From positions 22,054,559 to 22,118,558 of the forward strand of contig OZ038435.1 in NCBI GenBank assembly GCA_964036275.1: a stretch of 64,000 nucleotides of DNA, read 5' to 3'. A program made the position numbers and the translations under genes. Shown here one piece after another: positions 48,751-62,700 of this stretch. Source of the stretch: Litoditis marina (lineage: Eukaryota; Nematoda; Chromadorea; Rhabditida; Rhabditidae). Position 1 is the first letter of the stretch, and every line of letters begins with the position of its first letter. Under the pieces are notes generated by a model. It made no database searches. It was not told the DNA's origin and saw only the letters and a list, made by a program, of their open reading frames with translations.

Positions 48751-51514
48751 CTCCCAATTTCCCACGAGACACGTGACATAGTACACGCAGGGAGAACATA
48801 ATTGTAATTGTCTTAACATGAGCGATTTAATGTAGTAGGCCAGTGTTGATGAACCATCTTATACGTTACCTTCATGAAGTAATATGTTACTCATTGAAAA
48901 TAAATTGATGTCTCGAGGTTCCTCCCAATTTCCCACGAGACACGTGACTTAGTACACGCAGGAAGAACATAATTGTAATTGTCTTAACATGACCGATTTA
49001 ATGTAGTAGGCCAGTGTTGATAAACCATCTTATACGTTACCTTCATGAAGTAATATGTTACTCATTGAAAATAAATTGATGTCTCGAGGTTCCTCCCAAT
49101 TTCCCACGAGACACGTAACTTAGTACACGCAGGAAAAACATAATTGTAATTGTCTTAACATGACCGATTTAATGTAGTAGGCCAGTGTTGATAAACCATC
49201 TTATACGTTACCTTCATGAAGTAATATGTTACTCATTGAAAATAAATTGATGTCTCAAGGTTCCTCCCAATTTTCCACGAGACACGTGACTTAGTACACG
49301 CAGAGAGAACATGATTGTAATTGTCTTAACATGACCGATGTAATGTAGTAGGCCAGTGTTGATAACCATCTTATATGTTACCTTCATGAAGTAATATGTT
49401 ACTCATTGAAAATAAATTGATGTCTCGAGGTTCCTCCAATTTCCCACGAGACATGTGACTTAGTACACGCAGGAAAAACATAATTGTAATTGTCTTAACA
49501 TTACCGATTTAATGTAGTAGGCCAGTGTTGATAAACCATCTTATACGTTACCTTCATGAAGTAATATGTTACTCATTGAAAATAAATTGATGTCTCGAGG
49601 TTTCTCCCAATTTCCCACGAGACACGTGACTTAGTACACCGCAGGAAAAACATAATTGTAATTGTCTTAACATGACCGATTAATGTAGTAGGCCAGTGTT
49701 GATAAACCATCTTATACGTTACCTTCATGAAGTAATATGTTACTCATTGAAAATAAATTGATGTCTCGAGGTTCCTCCCAATTTCCCACGAGACACGTGA
49801 CTTAGTACACGCAGGAAAAACATAATTGTAATTGTCTCAACATGACCGATTTAATGTAGTAGGCCAGTGTTGATAAACCATCTTATACGTTACCTTAATG
49901 AAGTAATATGTTACTCATTGAAAATAAATTGATGTCTCAAGGTTCCTCCCAATTTTCCACGAGACACGTGACTTAGTACACGCAGAGAGAACATGATTGT
50001 AATTGTCTTAACATGACCGATTTAATGTAGTAGGCCAGTGTTGATAAACCATCTTATATGTTACCTTCATGAAGTAATATGTTACTCATTGAAAATAAAT
50101 TGATGTCTCGAGGTTCCTCCCAATTTCCCACGAGACATGTGACTTAGTACACGCAGGAAAAACATAATTGTAATTGTCTTAACATGACCGATTTGATGTA
50201 GTAGGCCAGTGTTGATGAACCATCTTATACGTTACCTTCATGAAGTAATATGTTACTCATTGAAAATAAATTGATGTCTCGAGGTTCCTCCCAATTTCCC
50301 AGGAGACACGTGACTTAGTACACGCAGGGAGAACATAATTGTAATTGTCTTAACATGACCGATTTAATGTAGTAGGCCAGTGTTGATAAACCATCTTATA
50401 CGTTACCTTCATGAAGTAATATGTTACTCATTGAAAATAAATTGATGTCTCGAGGTTCCTCCCAATTTCCCACGAGACACGTGACTTAGTACACGCAGGA
50501 AAAACATAATTGTAATTGTCTTAACATGACCGATTTAATGTAGTAGGCCAGTGTTGATAAACCATCTTATACGTTACCTTCATGAAGTAATATGTTACTC
50601 ATTGAAAATAAATTGATGTCTCAAGGTTCCTCCCAATTTTCCACGAGACACGTGACTTAGTACACGCAGAGAGAACATGATTGTAATTGTCTTAACATGA
50701 CCGATGTAATGTAGTAGGCCAGTGTTGATAAACCATCTTATATGTTACCTTCATGAAGTAATATGTTACTCATTGAAAATAAATTGATGTCTCGAGGTTC
50801 CTCCCAATTTCCCACGAGACACGTGACTTAGTACACGCAGGAAAAACATAATTGTAATTGTCTTAACATGACCGATTTAATGTAGTAGGCCAGTGTTGAT
50901 AAACCATCTTATACGTTACCTTCATGAAGTAATATGTTACTCATTGAAAATAAATTGATGTCTCGAGGTTCCTCCCAATTTCCCACGAGACACGTGACTT
51001 AGTACACGCAGGAAAAACATAATTGTAATTGTCTTAACATGACCGATTTAATGTAGTAGGCCAGTGTTGATAAACCATCTTATACGTTACCTTCATGAAG
51101 TAATATGTTACTCATTGAAAATAAATTGATGTCTCGAGGTTCCTCCCAATTTCCCACGAGACACGTGACTTAGTACACGCAGGGAGAACATAATTGTAAT
51201 TGTCTTAACATGACCGATTTAATGTAGTAGGCCAGTGTTGATAAATCATCTTATACGTTACCTTCATGAAGTAATATGTTACTCATTGAAAATAAATTGA
51301 TGTCTCGAGGTTCCTCCCAATTTTCCACGAGACACGTGACTTAGTACACGCAGGAAAAACATAATTGTAATTGTCTTAACATGACCGATTTAATGTAGTA
51401 GGCCAGTGGTGATAAACCATCTTATACGTTACCTTCATGAAGTAATATGTTACTCATTGAAAATAAATTGATGTCTCGAGGTTCCTCCCAATTTCCCACG
51501 AGACACGTGACTTA
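48751..51514 (+). repeat. Satellite segment rich in single-base indels
   Basis: This stretch between two 18-monomer blocks has several private small changes close together: ATGAGCGATTT near 48.82 kb, GATAACCATC near 49.36 kb, CCTCCAATTT near 49.43 kb, ACATTACCG near 49.50 kb, ACACCGCAGG near 49.64 kb and CGATTAATG near 49.68 kb. CGATGTAATG monomers occur here and recur at about 55.3 and 63.0 kb. It contains only satellite. Confidence 0.65.
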
Positions 51515-54500
51515 GTACACGCAGGGAGAACATAATTGTAATTGTCTTAACATGACCGATTTAATGTAGTAGGCCAGTGTTGATAAATCATCTTATACGT
51601 TACCTTCATGAAGTAATAGGTTACTCATTGAAAATAAATTGATGTATCGAGGTTCCTCCCAATTTACCACGAGACACGTGACATAGTACACGCAGGGAGA
51701 ACATAATTGTAATTGTCTTAACATGACCGATTTAATGTAGTAGGCCAGTGTTGATGAACCATCTTATACGTTACCTTCATGAAGTAATATGTTACTCATT
51801 GAAAATAAATTGATGTCTCGAGGTTCCTCCCAATTTCCCAGGAGACACGTGACTTAGTACACGCAGGGAGAACATAATTGTAATTGTCTTAACATGACCG
51901 ATTTAATGTAGTAGGCCAGTGTTGATAAACCATCTTATACGTTACCTTCATGAAGTAATATGTTACTCATTGAAAATAAATTGATGTCTCGAGGTTCCTC
52001 CCAATTTCCCACGAGACACGTGACTTAGTACACGCAGGAAAAACATAATTGTAATTGTCTTAACATGACCGATTTAATGTAGTAGGCCAGTGTTGATAAA
52101 CCATCTTATACGTTACCTTCATGAAGTAATATGTTACTCATTGAAAATAAATTGATGTCTCAAGGTTCCTCCCAATTTTCCACGAGACACGTGACTTAGT
52201 ACACGCAGAGAGAACATGATTGTAATTGTCTTAACATGACCGATTTAATGTAGTAGGCCAGTGTTGATAAACCATCTTATATGTTACCTTCATGAAGTAA
52301 TATGTTACTCATTGAAAATAAATTGATGTCTCGAGGTTCCTCCCAATTTCCCACGAGACACGTGACTTAGTACACGCAGGAAAAACATAATTGTATATGT
52401 CTTAACATGACCGATTTAATGTAGTAGGCCAGTGTTGATAAACCATCTTATACGTCACCTTCATGAAGTAATATGTTACTCATTGAAAATAAATTGATGT
52501 CTCGAGGTTCCTCCCAATTTCCCACGAGACACGTGACTTAGTACACGCAGGAAAAACATAATTGTAATTGTCTTAACATGACCGATTTAATGTAGTAGGC
52601 CAGTGTTGATAAACCATCTTATACGTTACCTTCATGAAGTAATATGTTACTCATTGAAAATAAATTGATGTCTCGAGGTTCCTCCCAATTTCCCACGAGA
52701 CACGTGACTTAGTACACGCAGGGAAAACATAACTGTAATTGTCTTAACATGACCGATTTAATGTAGTAGGCCAGTGTTGATAAACCATCTTATACGTTAC
52801 CTTCATGAAGTAATATGTTACTCATTGAAAATAAATTGATGTCTCGAGGTTCCTCCCAATTTCCCACGAGACACGTGACTTAGTACATGCAGGGAGAACA
52901 TAATTGTAATTGTCTTAACATGACCGATTTAATGTAGTAGGCCAGTGTTGATAAACCATCTTATACGTTACCTTCATGAAGTAATATGTTACTCATTGAA
53001 AATAAATTGATGTCTCGAGGTTCCTCCCAATTTCCCACGAGACACGTGACTTAGTACACGCAGGAAGAACATAATTGTAATTGTCTTAACATGACCGATT
53101 TAATGTAGTAAGCCAGTGTTGATAAACCATCTTATACGTTACCTTCATGAAGTAATATGTTACTCATTGAAAATAAATTGATGTCTCGAGGTTCCTCCCA
53201 ATTTCCCACGAGACACGTGACTTAGTACACGCAGGGAGAACATAATTGTAATTGTCTTAACATGACCGATTTAATGTAGTAGGCCAGTGTTCATGGACCA
53301 TCTTATACGTTACCTTCATGAAGTAATATGTTACTCATTGAAAATAAATTGATGTCTCGAGGTTCCTTCCAACTTCCCACGAGACACGTTAGTTAGTACA
53401 CGCAGGGAGAACATAATTGTAATTGTCTTAACATGACCGATTTAATGTAGTAGGCCAGTGTTGATAAACCATCTTATACGTTACCTTCATGAAGTAATAT
53501 GTTACTCATTGAAAATAAATTGATGTCTCGAGGTTCCTCCCAATTTCCCACGAGACACGTGACTTAGTACACGCAAGGAGAACATAATTGTAATTGTCTT
53601 AACATGACCGATTTAATGTAGTAGGCCAGTGTTGATGAACCATCTTGTACGTTACCTTCATGAAGTAATATGTTACTCATTGAAAATAAATTGATGTCTC
53701 GAGGTTCCTCCCAATTTCCCACGAGACACGTGACTTAGTAGACGCAGGGAGAACATAATTGTAATTGTCTTAACATGACCGATTTAATGTAGTAGGCCAG
53801 TGTTGATGAACCATCCTATACGTTACCTTCATGAAGTAATATGTTACTCATTGAAAATAAATTGATGTCTCGAGGTTCCTCCCAATTTCCCACGAGACGC
53901 GTGACTTAGTACACGCAGGAAAAACATAATTGTAATTGTCTTAACATGACCGATTTAATGTAGTAGGCCAGTGTTGATGAACCATCCTATACGTTACCTT
54001 CATGAAGTAATATGTTACTCATTGAAAATAAATTGATGTCTCGAGGTTCCTCCCAATTTCCCACGAGACACGTGACTTAGTACACGCAGGGAGAACATAA
54101 TTGTAATTGTCTTAACATGACCGATTTAATGTAGTAGGCCAGTGTTGATGAACCATCTTGTACGTTACCTTCATGAAGTAATATGTTACTCATTGAAAAT
54201 AAATTGATGTCTCGAGGTTCCTCCCAATTTCCCACGAGACACGTGACTTAGTAGACGCAGGGAGAACATAATTGTAATTGTCTTAACATGACCGATTTAA
54301 TGTAGTAGGCCAGTGTTGATGAACCATCCTATACGTTACCTTCATGAAGTAATATGTTACTCATTGAAAATAAATTGATGTCTCGAGGTTCCTCCCAATT
54401 TCCCACGAGACGCGTGACTTAGTACACGCAGGAAAAACATAATTGTAATTGTCTTAACATGTCCGATTTAATGTAGTAGGCCAGTGTTGATAAACCATCT

Positions 54501-57500
54501 TATACGTTACCTTCATGAAGTAATATGTTACTCATTGAAAATAAATTGATGTCTCGAGGTTCCTCCCAATTTCCCACGAGATACGTGACTTAGTACACGC
54601 AGGGAGAACATAATTGTAATTGTCTTAACATGACCGATTTAATGTAGTAGGCCAGTGTTGATAAATCATCTTATACGTTACCTTCATGAAGTAATAGGTT
54701 ACTCATTGAAAATAAATTGATGTATCGAGGTTCCTCCCAATTTACCACGAGACACGTGACATAGTACACGCAGGGAGAACATAATTGTAATTGTCTTAAC
54801 ATGACCGATTTAATGTAGTAGGCCAGTGTTGATGAACCATCTTATACGTTACCTTCATGAAGTAATATGTTACTCATTGAAAATAAATTGATGTCTCGAG
54901 GTTCCTCCCAATTTCCCAGGAGACACGTGACTTAGTACACGCAGGGAGAACATAATTGTAATTGTCTTAACATGACCGATTTAATGTAGTAGGCCAGTGT
55001 TGATAAACCATCTTATACGTTACCTTCATGAAGTAATATGTTACTCATTGAAAATAAATTGATGTCTCGAGGTTCCTCCCAATTTCCCACGAGACACGTG
55101 ACTTAGTACACGCAGGAAAAACATAATTGTAATTGTCTTAACATGACCGATTTAATGTAGTAGGCCAGTGTTGATAAACCATCTTATACGTTACCTTCAT
55201 GAAGTAATATGTTACTCATTGAAAATAAATTGATGTCTCAAGGTTCCTCCCAATTTTCCACGAGACACGTGACTTAGTACACGCAGAGAGAACATGATTG
55301 TAATTGTCTTAACATGAACGATGTAATGTAGTAGGCCAGTGTTGATAAACCATCTTATATGTTACCTTCATGAAGTAATATGTTACTCATTGAAAATAAA
55401 TTGATGTCTCGAGGTTCCTCCCAATTTCCCACGAGACACGTGACTTAGTACACGCAGGAAAAACATAATTGTATATGTCTTAACATGACCGATTTAATGT
55501 AGTAGGGCCAGTGTTGATACACCATCTTATACGTCACCTTCATGAAGTAATATGTTACTCATTGAAAATAAATTGATGTCTCGAGGTTCCTCCCAATTTC
55601 CCACGAGACACGTGACTTAGTACACGCAGGAAAAACATAATTGTAATTGTCTTAACATGACCGATTTAATGTAGTAGGCCAGTGTTGATAAACCATCTTA
55701 TACGTTACCTTCATGAAGTAATATGTTACTCATTGAAAATAAATTGATGTCTCGAGGTTCCTCCCAATTTCCCACGAGACACGTGACTTAGTACACGCAG
55801 GGAAAACATAACTGTAATTGTCTTAACATGACCGATTTAATGTAGTAGGCCAGTGTTGATAAACCATCTTATACGTTACCTTCATGAAGTAATATGTTAC
55901 TCATTGAAAATAAATTGATGTCTCGAGGTTCCTCCCAATTTCCCACGAGACACGTGACTTAGTACATGCAGGGAGAACATAATTGTAATTGTCTTAACAT
56001 GACCGATTTAATGTAGTAGGCCAGTGTTGATAAACCATCTTATACGTTACCTTCATGAAGTAATATGTTACTCATTGAAATAAATTGATGTCTCGAGGTT
56101 CCTCCCAATTTCCCACGAGACACGTGACTTAGTACACGCAGGAAGAACATAATTGTAATTGTCTTAACATGACCGATTTAATGTAGTAAGCCAGTGTTGA
56201 TAAACCATCTTATACGTTACCTTCATGAAGTAATATGTTACTCATTGAAAATAAATTGATGTCTCGAGGTTCCTCCCAATTTCCCACGAGACACGTGACT
56301 TAGTACACGCAGGGAGAACATAATTGTAATTGTCTTAACATGACCGATTTAATGTAGTAGGCCAGTGTTCATGGACCATCTTATACGTTACCTTCATGAA
56401 GTAATATGTTACTCATTGAAAATAAATTGATGTCTCGAGGTTCCTTCCAACTTCCCACGAGACACGTTAGTTAGTACACGCAGGGAGAACATAATTGTAA
56501 TTGTCTTAACATGACCGATTTAATGTAGTAGGCCAGTGTTGATAAACCATCTTATACGTTACCTTCATGAAGTAATATGTTACTCATTGAAAATAAATTG
56601 ATGTCTCGAGGTTCCTCCCAATTTCCCACGAGACACGTGACTTAGTACACGCAAGGAGAACATAATTGTAATTGTCTTAACATGACCGATTTAATGTAGT
56701 AGGCCAGTGTTGATGAACCATCTTGTACGTTACCTTCATGAAGTAATATGTTACTCATTGAAAATAAATTGATGTCTCGAGGTTCCTCCCAATTTCCCAC
56801 GAGACACGTGACTTAGTAGACGCAGGGAGAACATAATTGTAATTGTCTTAACATGACCGATTTAATGTAGTAGGCCAGTGTTGATGAACCATCCTATACG
56901 TTACCTTCATGAAGTAATATGTTACTCATTGAAAATAAATTGATGTCTCGAGGTTCCTCCCAATTTCCCACGAGACGCGTGACTTAGTACACGCAGGAAA
57001 AACATAATTGTAATTGTCTTAACATGACCGATTTAATGTAGTAGGCCAGTGTTGATGAACCATCCTATAGGTTACCTTCATGAAGTAATATGTTACTCAT
57101 TGAAAATAAATTGATGTCTCGAGGTTCCTCCCAATTTCCCACGAGACACGTGACTTAGTACACGCAGGGAGAACATAATTGTAATTGTCTTAACACGACC
57201 GATTTAATGTAGTAGGCCAGTGTTGATGAACCATCTTGTACGTTACCTTCATGAAGTAATATGTTACTCATTGAAAATAAATTGATGTCTCGAGGTTCCT
57301 CCCAATTTCCCACGAGACACGTGACTTAGTAGACGCAGGGAGAACATAATTGTAATTGTCTTAACATGACCGATTTAATGTAGTAGGCCAGTGTTGATGA
57401 ACCATCCTATACGTTACCTTCATGAAGTAATATGTTACTCATTGAAAATAAATTGATGTCTCGAGGTTCCTCCCAATTTCCCACGAGACGCGTGACTTAG

Positions 57501-57766
57501 TACACGCAGGAAAAACATAATTGTAATTGTCTTAACATGTCCGATTTAATGTAGTAGGCCAGTGTTGATAAACCATCTTATACGTTACCTTCATGAAGTA
57601 ATATGTTACTCATTGAAAATAAATTGATGTCTCGAGGTTCCTCCCAATTTCCCACGAGATACGTGACTTAGTACACGCAGGGAGAACATAATTGTAATTG
57701 TCTTAACATGACCGATTTAATGTAGTAGGCCAGTGTTGATAAATCATCTTATACGTTACCTTCATG
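51515..57766 (+). repeat. 18-monomer higher-order repeat, two tandem copies (period 3,078 bp)
   Basis: Rare markers are exactly 3,078 bp apart: AATTTACCACG at 51661 and 54739, TTGTATATGTC at 52391 and 55469, ACTGTAATTG near 52732 and 55810, GTACATGCAG near 52884 and 55962, GTAAGCCAG near 53109 and 56187, and CATGTCCG at 54460 and 57538. Private indels in copy 2 (GGGCCAG near 55504, GAAATAAATT near 56079) cancel in length. CGAGACGCGTG and CATCCTATAC monomers are doubled within each copy. Confidence 0.87.
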
Positions 57767-60700
57767 GAGTAATATGTTACTCATTGAAAATAAATTGATG
57801 TCTCGAGGTTCCTCCCAATTTCCCACGAGACACGTGACTTAGTACACGCAGGGAGAACATAATTGTAATTGTCTTAACATGACCGATTTAATGTAGTAGG
57901 CCAGTGTTGATGAACCATCCTATACGTTACCTTCATGAAGTAATATGTTACTCATTGAAAATAAATTGATGTCTCGAGGTTCCTCCCAATTTCCCACGAG
58001 ACGCGTGACTTAGTACACGCAGGAAAAACATAATTGTAATTGTCTTAACATGACCGATTTAATGTAGTAGGCCAGTGTTGATAAACCATCTTATACGTTA
58101 CCTTCATGAAGTAATATGTTACTCATTGAAAATAAATTGATGTCTCGAGGTTCCTCCCAATTTCCCACGAGACACGTGACTTAGTACACGCAGGAAAAAC
58201 ATAAGTGTAATTGTCTTAACATGACCGATTTAATGTAGTAGGCCAGTGTTGATAAACCATCTTATACGTTACCTTCATGAAGTAATATGTTACTCATTGA
58301 AAATAAATTGATGTCTCGAGGTTCCTCCCAATTTCCCACGAGACACGTGACTTAGTACACGCAGGGAGAACATAATTGTAATTGTCTAAACATGACCAAT
58401 TTAATGTAGTAGGCCAGTGTTGATAAACCTTCTCTTACGTTACTTTCATGAAGTTATATGTTACTCATTGAAAATAAATTGATGTCTCGAGGTTCCTCCC
58501 AATTTCCCACGAGACACGTGACTTAGGACACGCAGGGAGAACATAATTGTAATTGTCTAAACATGACCGATTTAATGTAGTAGGCCAGTGTTGATAAACC
58601 TTCTCTTACGTTACTTTCATGAAGTAATATGTTACTCATTGAGAATAAATTGATGTCTCGAGGTTTTCCCGATTTCCCACAAGACACGTGACTTTGTACA
58701 CGCAGGGAGAACATAATTGTAATTGTCTAAACATGACCGATTTAATGTAGTAGGCCAGTGTTGATAAACCTTCTCTTACGTTACTTTCATGAAGTTATAT
58801 GTTACTCATTGAGAATAAGTTGATGTTTCGAGGTTCCTCCCAATTTCCCACGAGACACGTGACTTAGTACACGCAGGGAGAACATAATTGTAATTGTCTT
58901 AACATGACCGATTTAATGTAGTAGGCCAGTGTTGATGAACCATCTTATACGTTACCTCCATGAAGTAATATGTTACTCATTTAAAATAAATTGATGTCTC
59001 GAGGTTCCTCCCAATTTCCCACGAGACACGTGACTTAGTACACGCAGGGAAAACATAATTGTAATTGTCTTAACATGACCGATTTAATGTAGTAGGCCAG
59101 TGTTGATAAACCATCTTATACGTTACCTTCATGAAGTAATATGTTACTCATTGAAAATAAATTGATGTCTCGAGGTTCCTCCCAATTTCCCACGAGACAC
59201 GTGACTTAGTACACGCAGGAAAAACATAAGTGTAATTGTCTTAACATGACCGATTTAATGTAGTAGGCCAGTGTTGATGAACCATCTTATACGTTACCTC
59301 CATGAAGTAATATGTTACTCATTTAAAATAAATTGATGTCTCGAGGTTCCTCCCAATTTCCCACGAGACACGTGACTTAGTACACGCAGGGAAAACATAA
59401 TTGTAATTGTCTTAACATGACCGATTTAATGTAGTAGGCCAGTGTTGATAAACCATCTTATACGTTACCTTCATGAAGTAATATGTTACTCATTGAAAAT
59501 AAATTGATGTCTCGAGGTTCCTCCCAATTTCCCACGAGACACGTGACTTAGTACACGCAGAAAAACATAAGTGTAATTGTCTTAACATGACCGATTTAAT
59601 GTAGTAGGCCAGTGTTGATAAACCGTCTTATACGTTACCTTCATGAAGTAATATGTTACTCATTGAAAATAAATTGATGTCTCGAGGTTCCTCCCAATTT
59701 TCCACGAGACACGTGACTTAGTACACGCAGGGAGAACATAATTGTAATTGTCTAAACATGACCAATTTAATGTAGTAGGCCAGTGTTGATAAACCTTCTC
59801 TTATGTTACTTTCATGAAGTAATATGTTACTCATTGAGAATAAATTGATGTCTCGAGGTTTTTCCCGATTTCCCACAAGACACGTGACTTTGTACACGCA
59901 GGGAGAACATAATTGTAATTGTCTAAACATGACCGATTTAATGTAGTAGGCCAGTGTTGATAAACCTTCTCTTACGTTACTTTCATGAAGTTATATGTTA
60001 CTCATTGAGAATAAGTTGATGTTTCGAGGTTCCTCCCAATTTCCCACGAGACACGTGACTTAGTACACGCAGGGAGAACATAATTGTAATTATCTTAACA
60101 TGACCGATTTAATGTAGTAGGCCAGTGTTGATGAACCATCTTATACGTTACCTCCATGAAGTAATATGTTACTCATTTAAAATAAATTGATGTCTCGAGG
60201 TTCCTCCCAATTTCCCACGAGACACGTGACTTAGTACACGCAGGGAAAACATAATTGTAATTGTCTTAACATGACCGATTTAATGTAGTAGGCCAGTGTT
60301 GATAAACCATCTTATACGTTACCTTCATGAAGTAATATGTTACTCATTGAAAATAAATTGATGTCTCGAGGTTCCTCCCAATTTCCCACGAGACACGTGA
60401 CTTAGTACACGCAGGAAAAACATAAGTGTAATTGTCTTAACATGACCGATTTAATATAGTAGGCCAGTGTTGATGAACCATCTTATACGTTACCTCCATC
60501 AAGTAATATGTTACTCATTTAAAATAAATTGATGTCTCGAGGTTCCTCCCAATTTCCCACGAGACACGTGACTTAGTACACGCAGGGAAAACATAATTGT
60601 AATTGTCTTAACATGACCGATTTAATGTAGTAGGCCAGTGTTGATAAACCATCTTATACGTTACCTTCATGAAGTAATATGTTACTCATTGAAAATAAAT

Positions 60701-62700
60701 TGATGTCTCGAGGTTCCTCCCAATTTCCACGAGACACGTGACTTAGTACACGCAGGAAAAACATAAGTGTAATTGTCTTAACATGACCGATTTAATGTAG
60801 TAGGCCAGTGTTGATAAACCGTCTTATACGTTACCTTCATGAAGTAATATGTTACTCATTGAAAATAAATTGATGTCTCGAGGTTCCTCCCAATTTTCCA
60901 CGAGACACGTGACTTAGTACACGCAGGGAGAACATAATTGTAATTGTCTAAACATGACCAATTTAATGTAGTAGGCCAGTGTTGATAAACCTTCTCTTAC
61001 GTTACTTTCATGAAGTTATATGTTACTCATTTAAAATAAATTGATGTCTCGAGGTTCCTCCCAATTTCCCACGAGACACGTGACTTAGTACACGCAGGGA
61101 AAACATAATTGTAATTGTCTTAACATGACCGATTTAATGTAGTAGGCCAGTGTTGATAAACCATCTTATACGTTACCTTCATGAAGTAATATGTTACTCA
61201 TTGAAAATAAATTGATGTCTCGAGGTTCCTCCCAATTTCCACGAGACACGTGACTTAGTACACGCAGGAAAAACATAAGTGTAATTGTCTTAACATGACC
61301 GATTTAATGTAGTAGGCCAGTGTTGATAAACCGTCTTATACGTTACCTTCATGAAGTAATATGTTACTCATTGAAAATAAATTGATGTCTCGAGGTTCCT
61401 CCCAATTTTCCACGAGACACGTGACTTAGTACACGCAGGGAGAACATAATTGTAATTGTCTAAACATGACCAATTTAATGTAGTAGGCCAGTGTTGATAA
61501 ACCTTCTCTTACGTTACTTTCATGAAGTTATATGTTACTCATTGAGAATAAATTGATGTCTCGAGGTTCCTCCCAATTTCCCACGAGACACGTGACTTAG
61601 TACACGCAGGGAAAACATAATTGTAATTGTCTTAACATGACCGATTTAATGTAGTAGGCCAGTGTTGATAAACCATCTTATACGTTACCTTCATGAAGTA
61701 ATATGTTACTCATTGAAATAAATTGATGTCTCGAGGTTCCTCCCAATTTTCCACGAGACACGTGACTTAGTACACGCAGGAAAAACATAAGTGTAATTGT
61801 CTTAACATGACCGATTTAATATAGTAGGCCAGTGTTGATGAACCATCTTATACGTTACCTCCATCAAGTAATATGTTACTCATTTAAAATAAATTGATGT
61901 CTCGAGGTTCCTCCAATTTCCCACGAGACACGTGACTTAGTACACGCAGGGAAAACATAATTGTAATTGTCTTAACATGACCGATTTAATGTAGTAGGGC
62001 AGTGTTGATAAACCATCTTATACGTTACCTTCATGAAGTAATATGTTACTCATTGAAAATAAATTGATGTCTCGAGGTTCCTCCCAATTTCCCACGAGAC
62101 ACGTGACTTAGTACACGCAGGAAAAACATAAGTGTAATTGTCTTAACATGACCGATTTAATGTAGTAGGCCAGTGTTGATAAACCGTCTTATACGTTACC
62201 TTCATGAAGTAATATGTTACTCATTGAAAATAAATTGATGTCTCGAGGTTCCTCCCAATTTTCCACGAGACACGTGACTTAGTACACGCAGGGAGAACAT
62301 AATTGTAATTGTCTAAACATGACCAATTTAATGTAGTAGGCCAGTGTTGATAAACCTTCTCTTACGTTACTTTCATGAAGTTATATGTTACTCATTTAAA
62401 ATAAATTGATGTCTCGAGGTTCCTCCCAATTTCCCACGAGACACGTGACTTAGTACACGCAGGGAAAACATAATTGTAATTGTCTTAACATGACCGATTT
62501 AATGTAGTAGGCCAGTGTTGATAAACCATCTTATACGTTACCTTCATGAAGTAATATGTTACTCATTGAAAATAAATTGATGTCTCGAGGTTCCTCCCAA
62601 TTTCCCACGAGACACGTGACTTAGTACACGCAGGAAAAACATAAGTGAAATTGTCTTAACATGACCGATTTAATGTAGTAGGCCAGTGTTGATAAACCGT
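57767..62700 (+). repeat. Irregular mosaic marked by CATAAGTGTAATTG and CATTTAAAATAA monomers
   Basis: AAGTGTAATTG, a T-to-G change, is seen only here, near 58.20, 59.23, 59.57, 60.42, 60.76, 61.27, 61.79, 62.13 and 62.64 kb. The spacings are about 6, 2, 5, 2, 3, 3, 2 and 3 monomers. It is mixed with CATTTAAAATAA monomers and CCTTCTC monomers like those of the first 18 kb. The variable spacing suggests many small duplications rather than one fixed unit. One-base losses in homopolymers are frequent here, such as GCAGAAAAAC near 59561. Confidence 0.75.
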
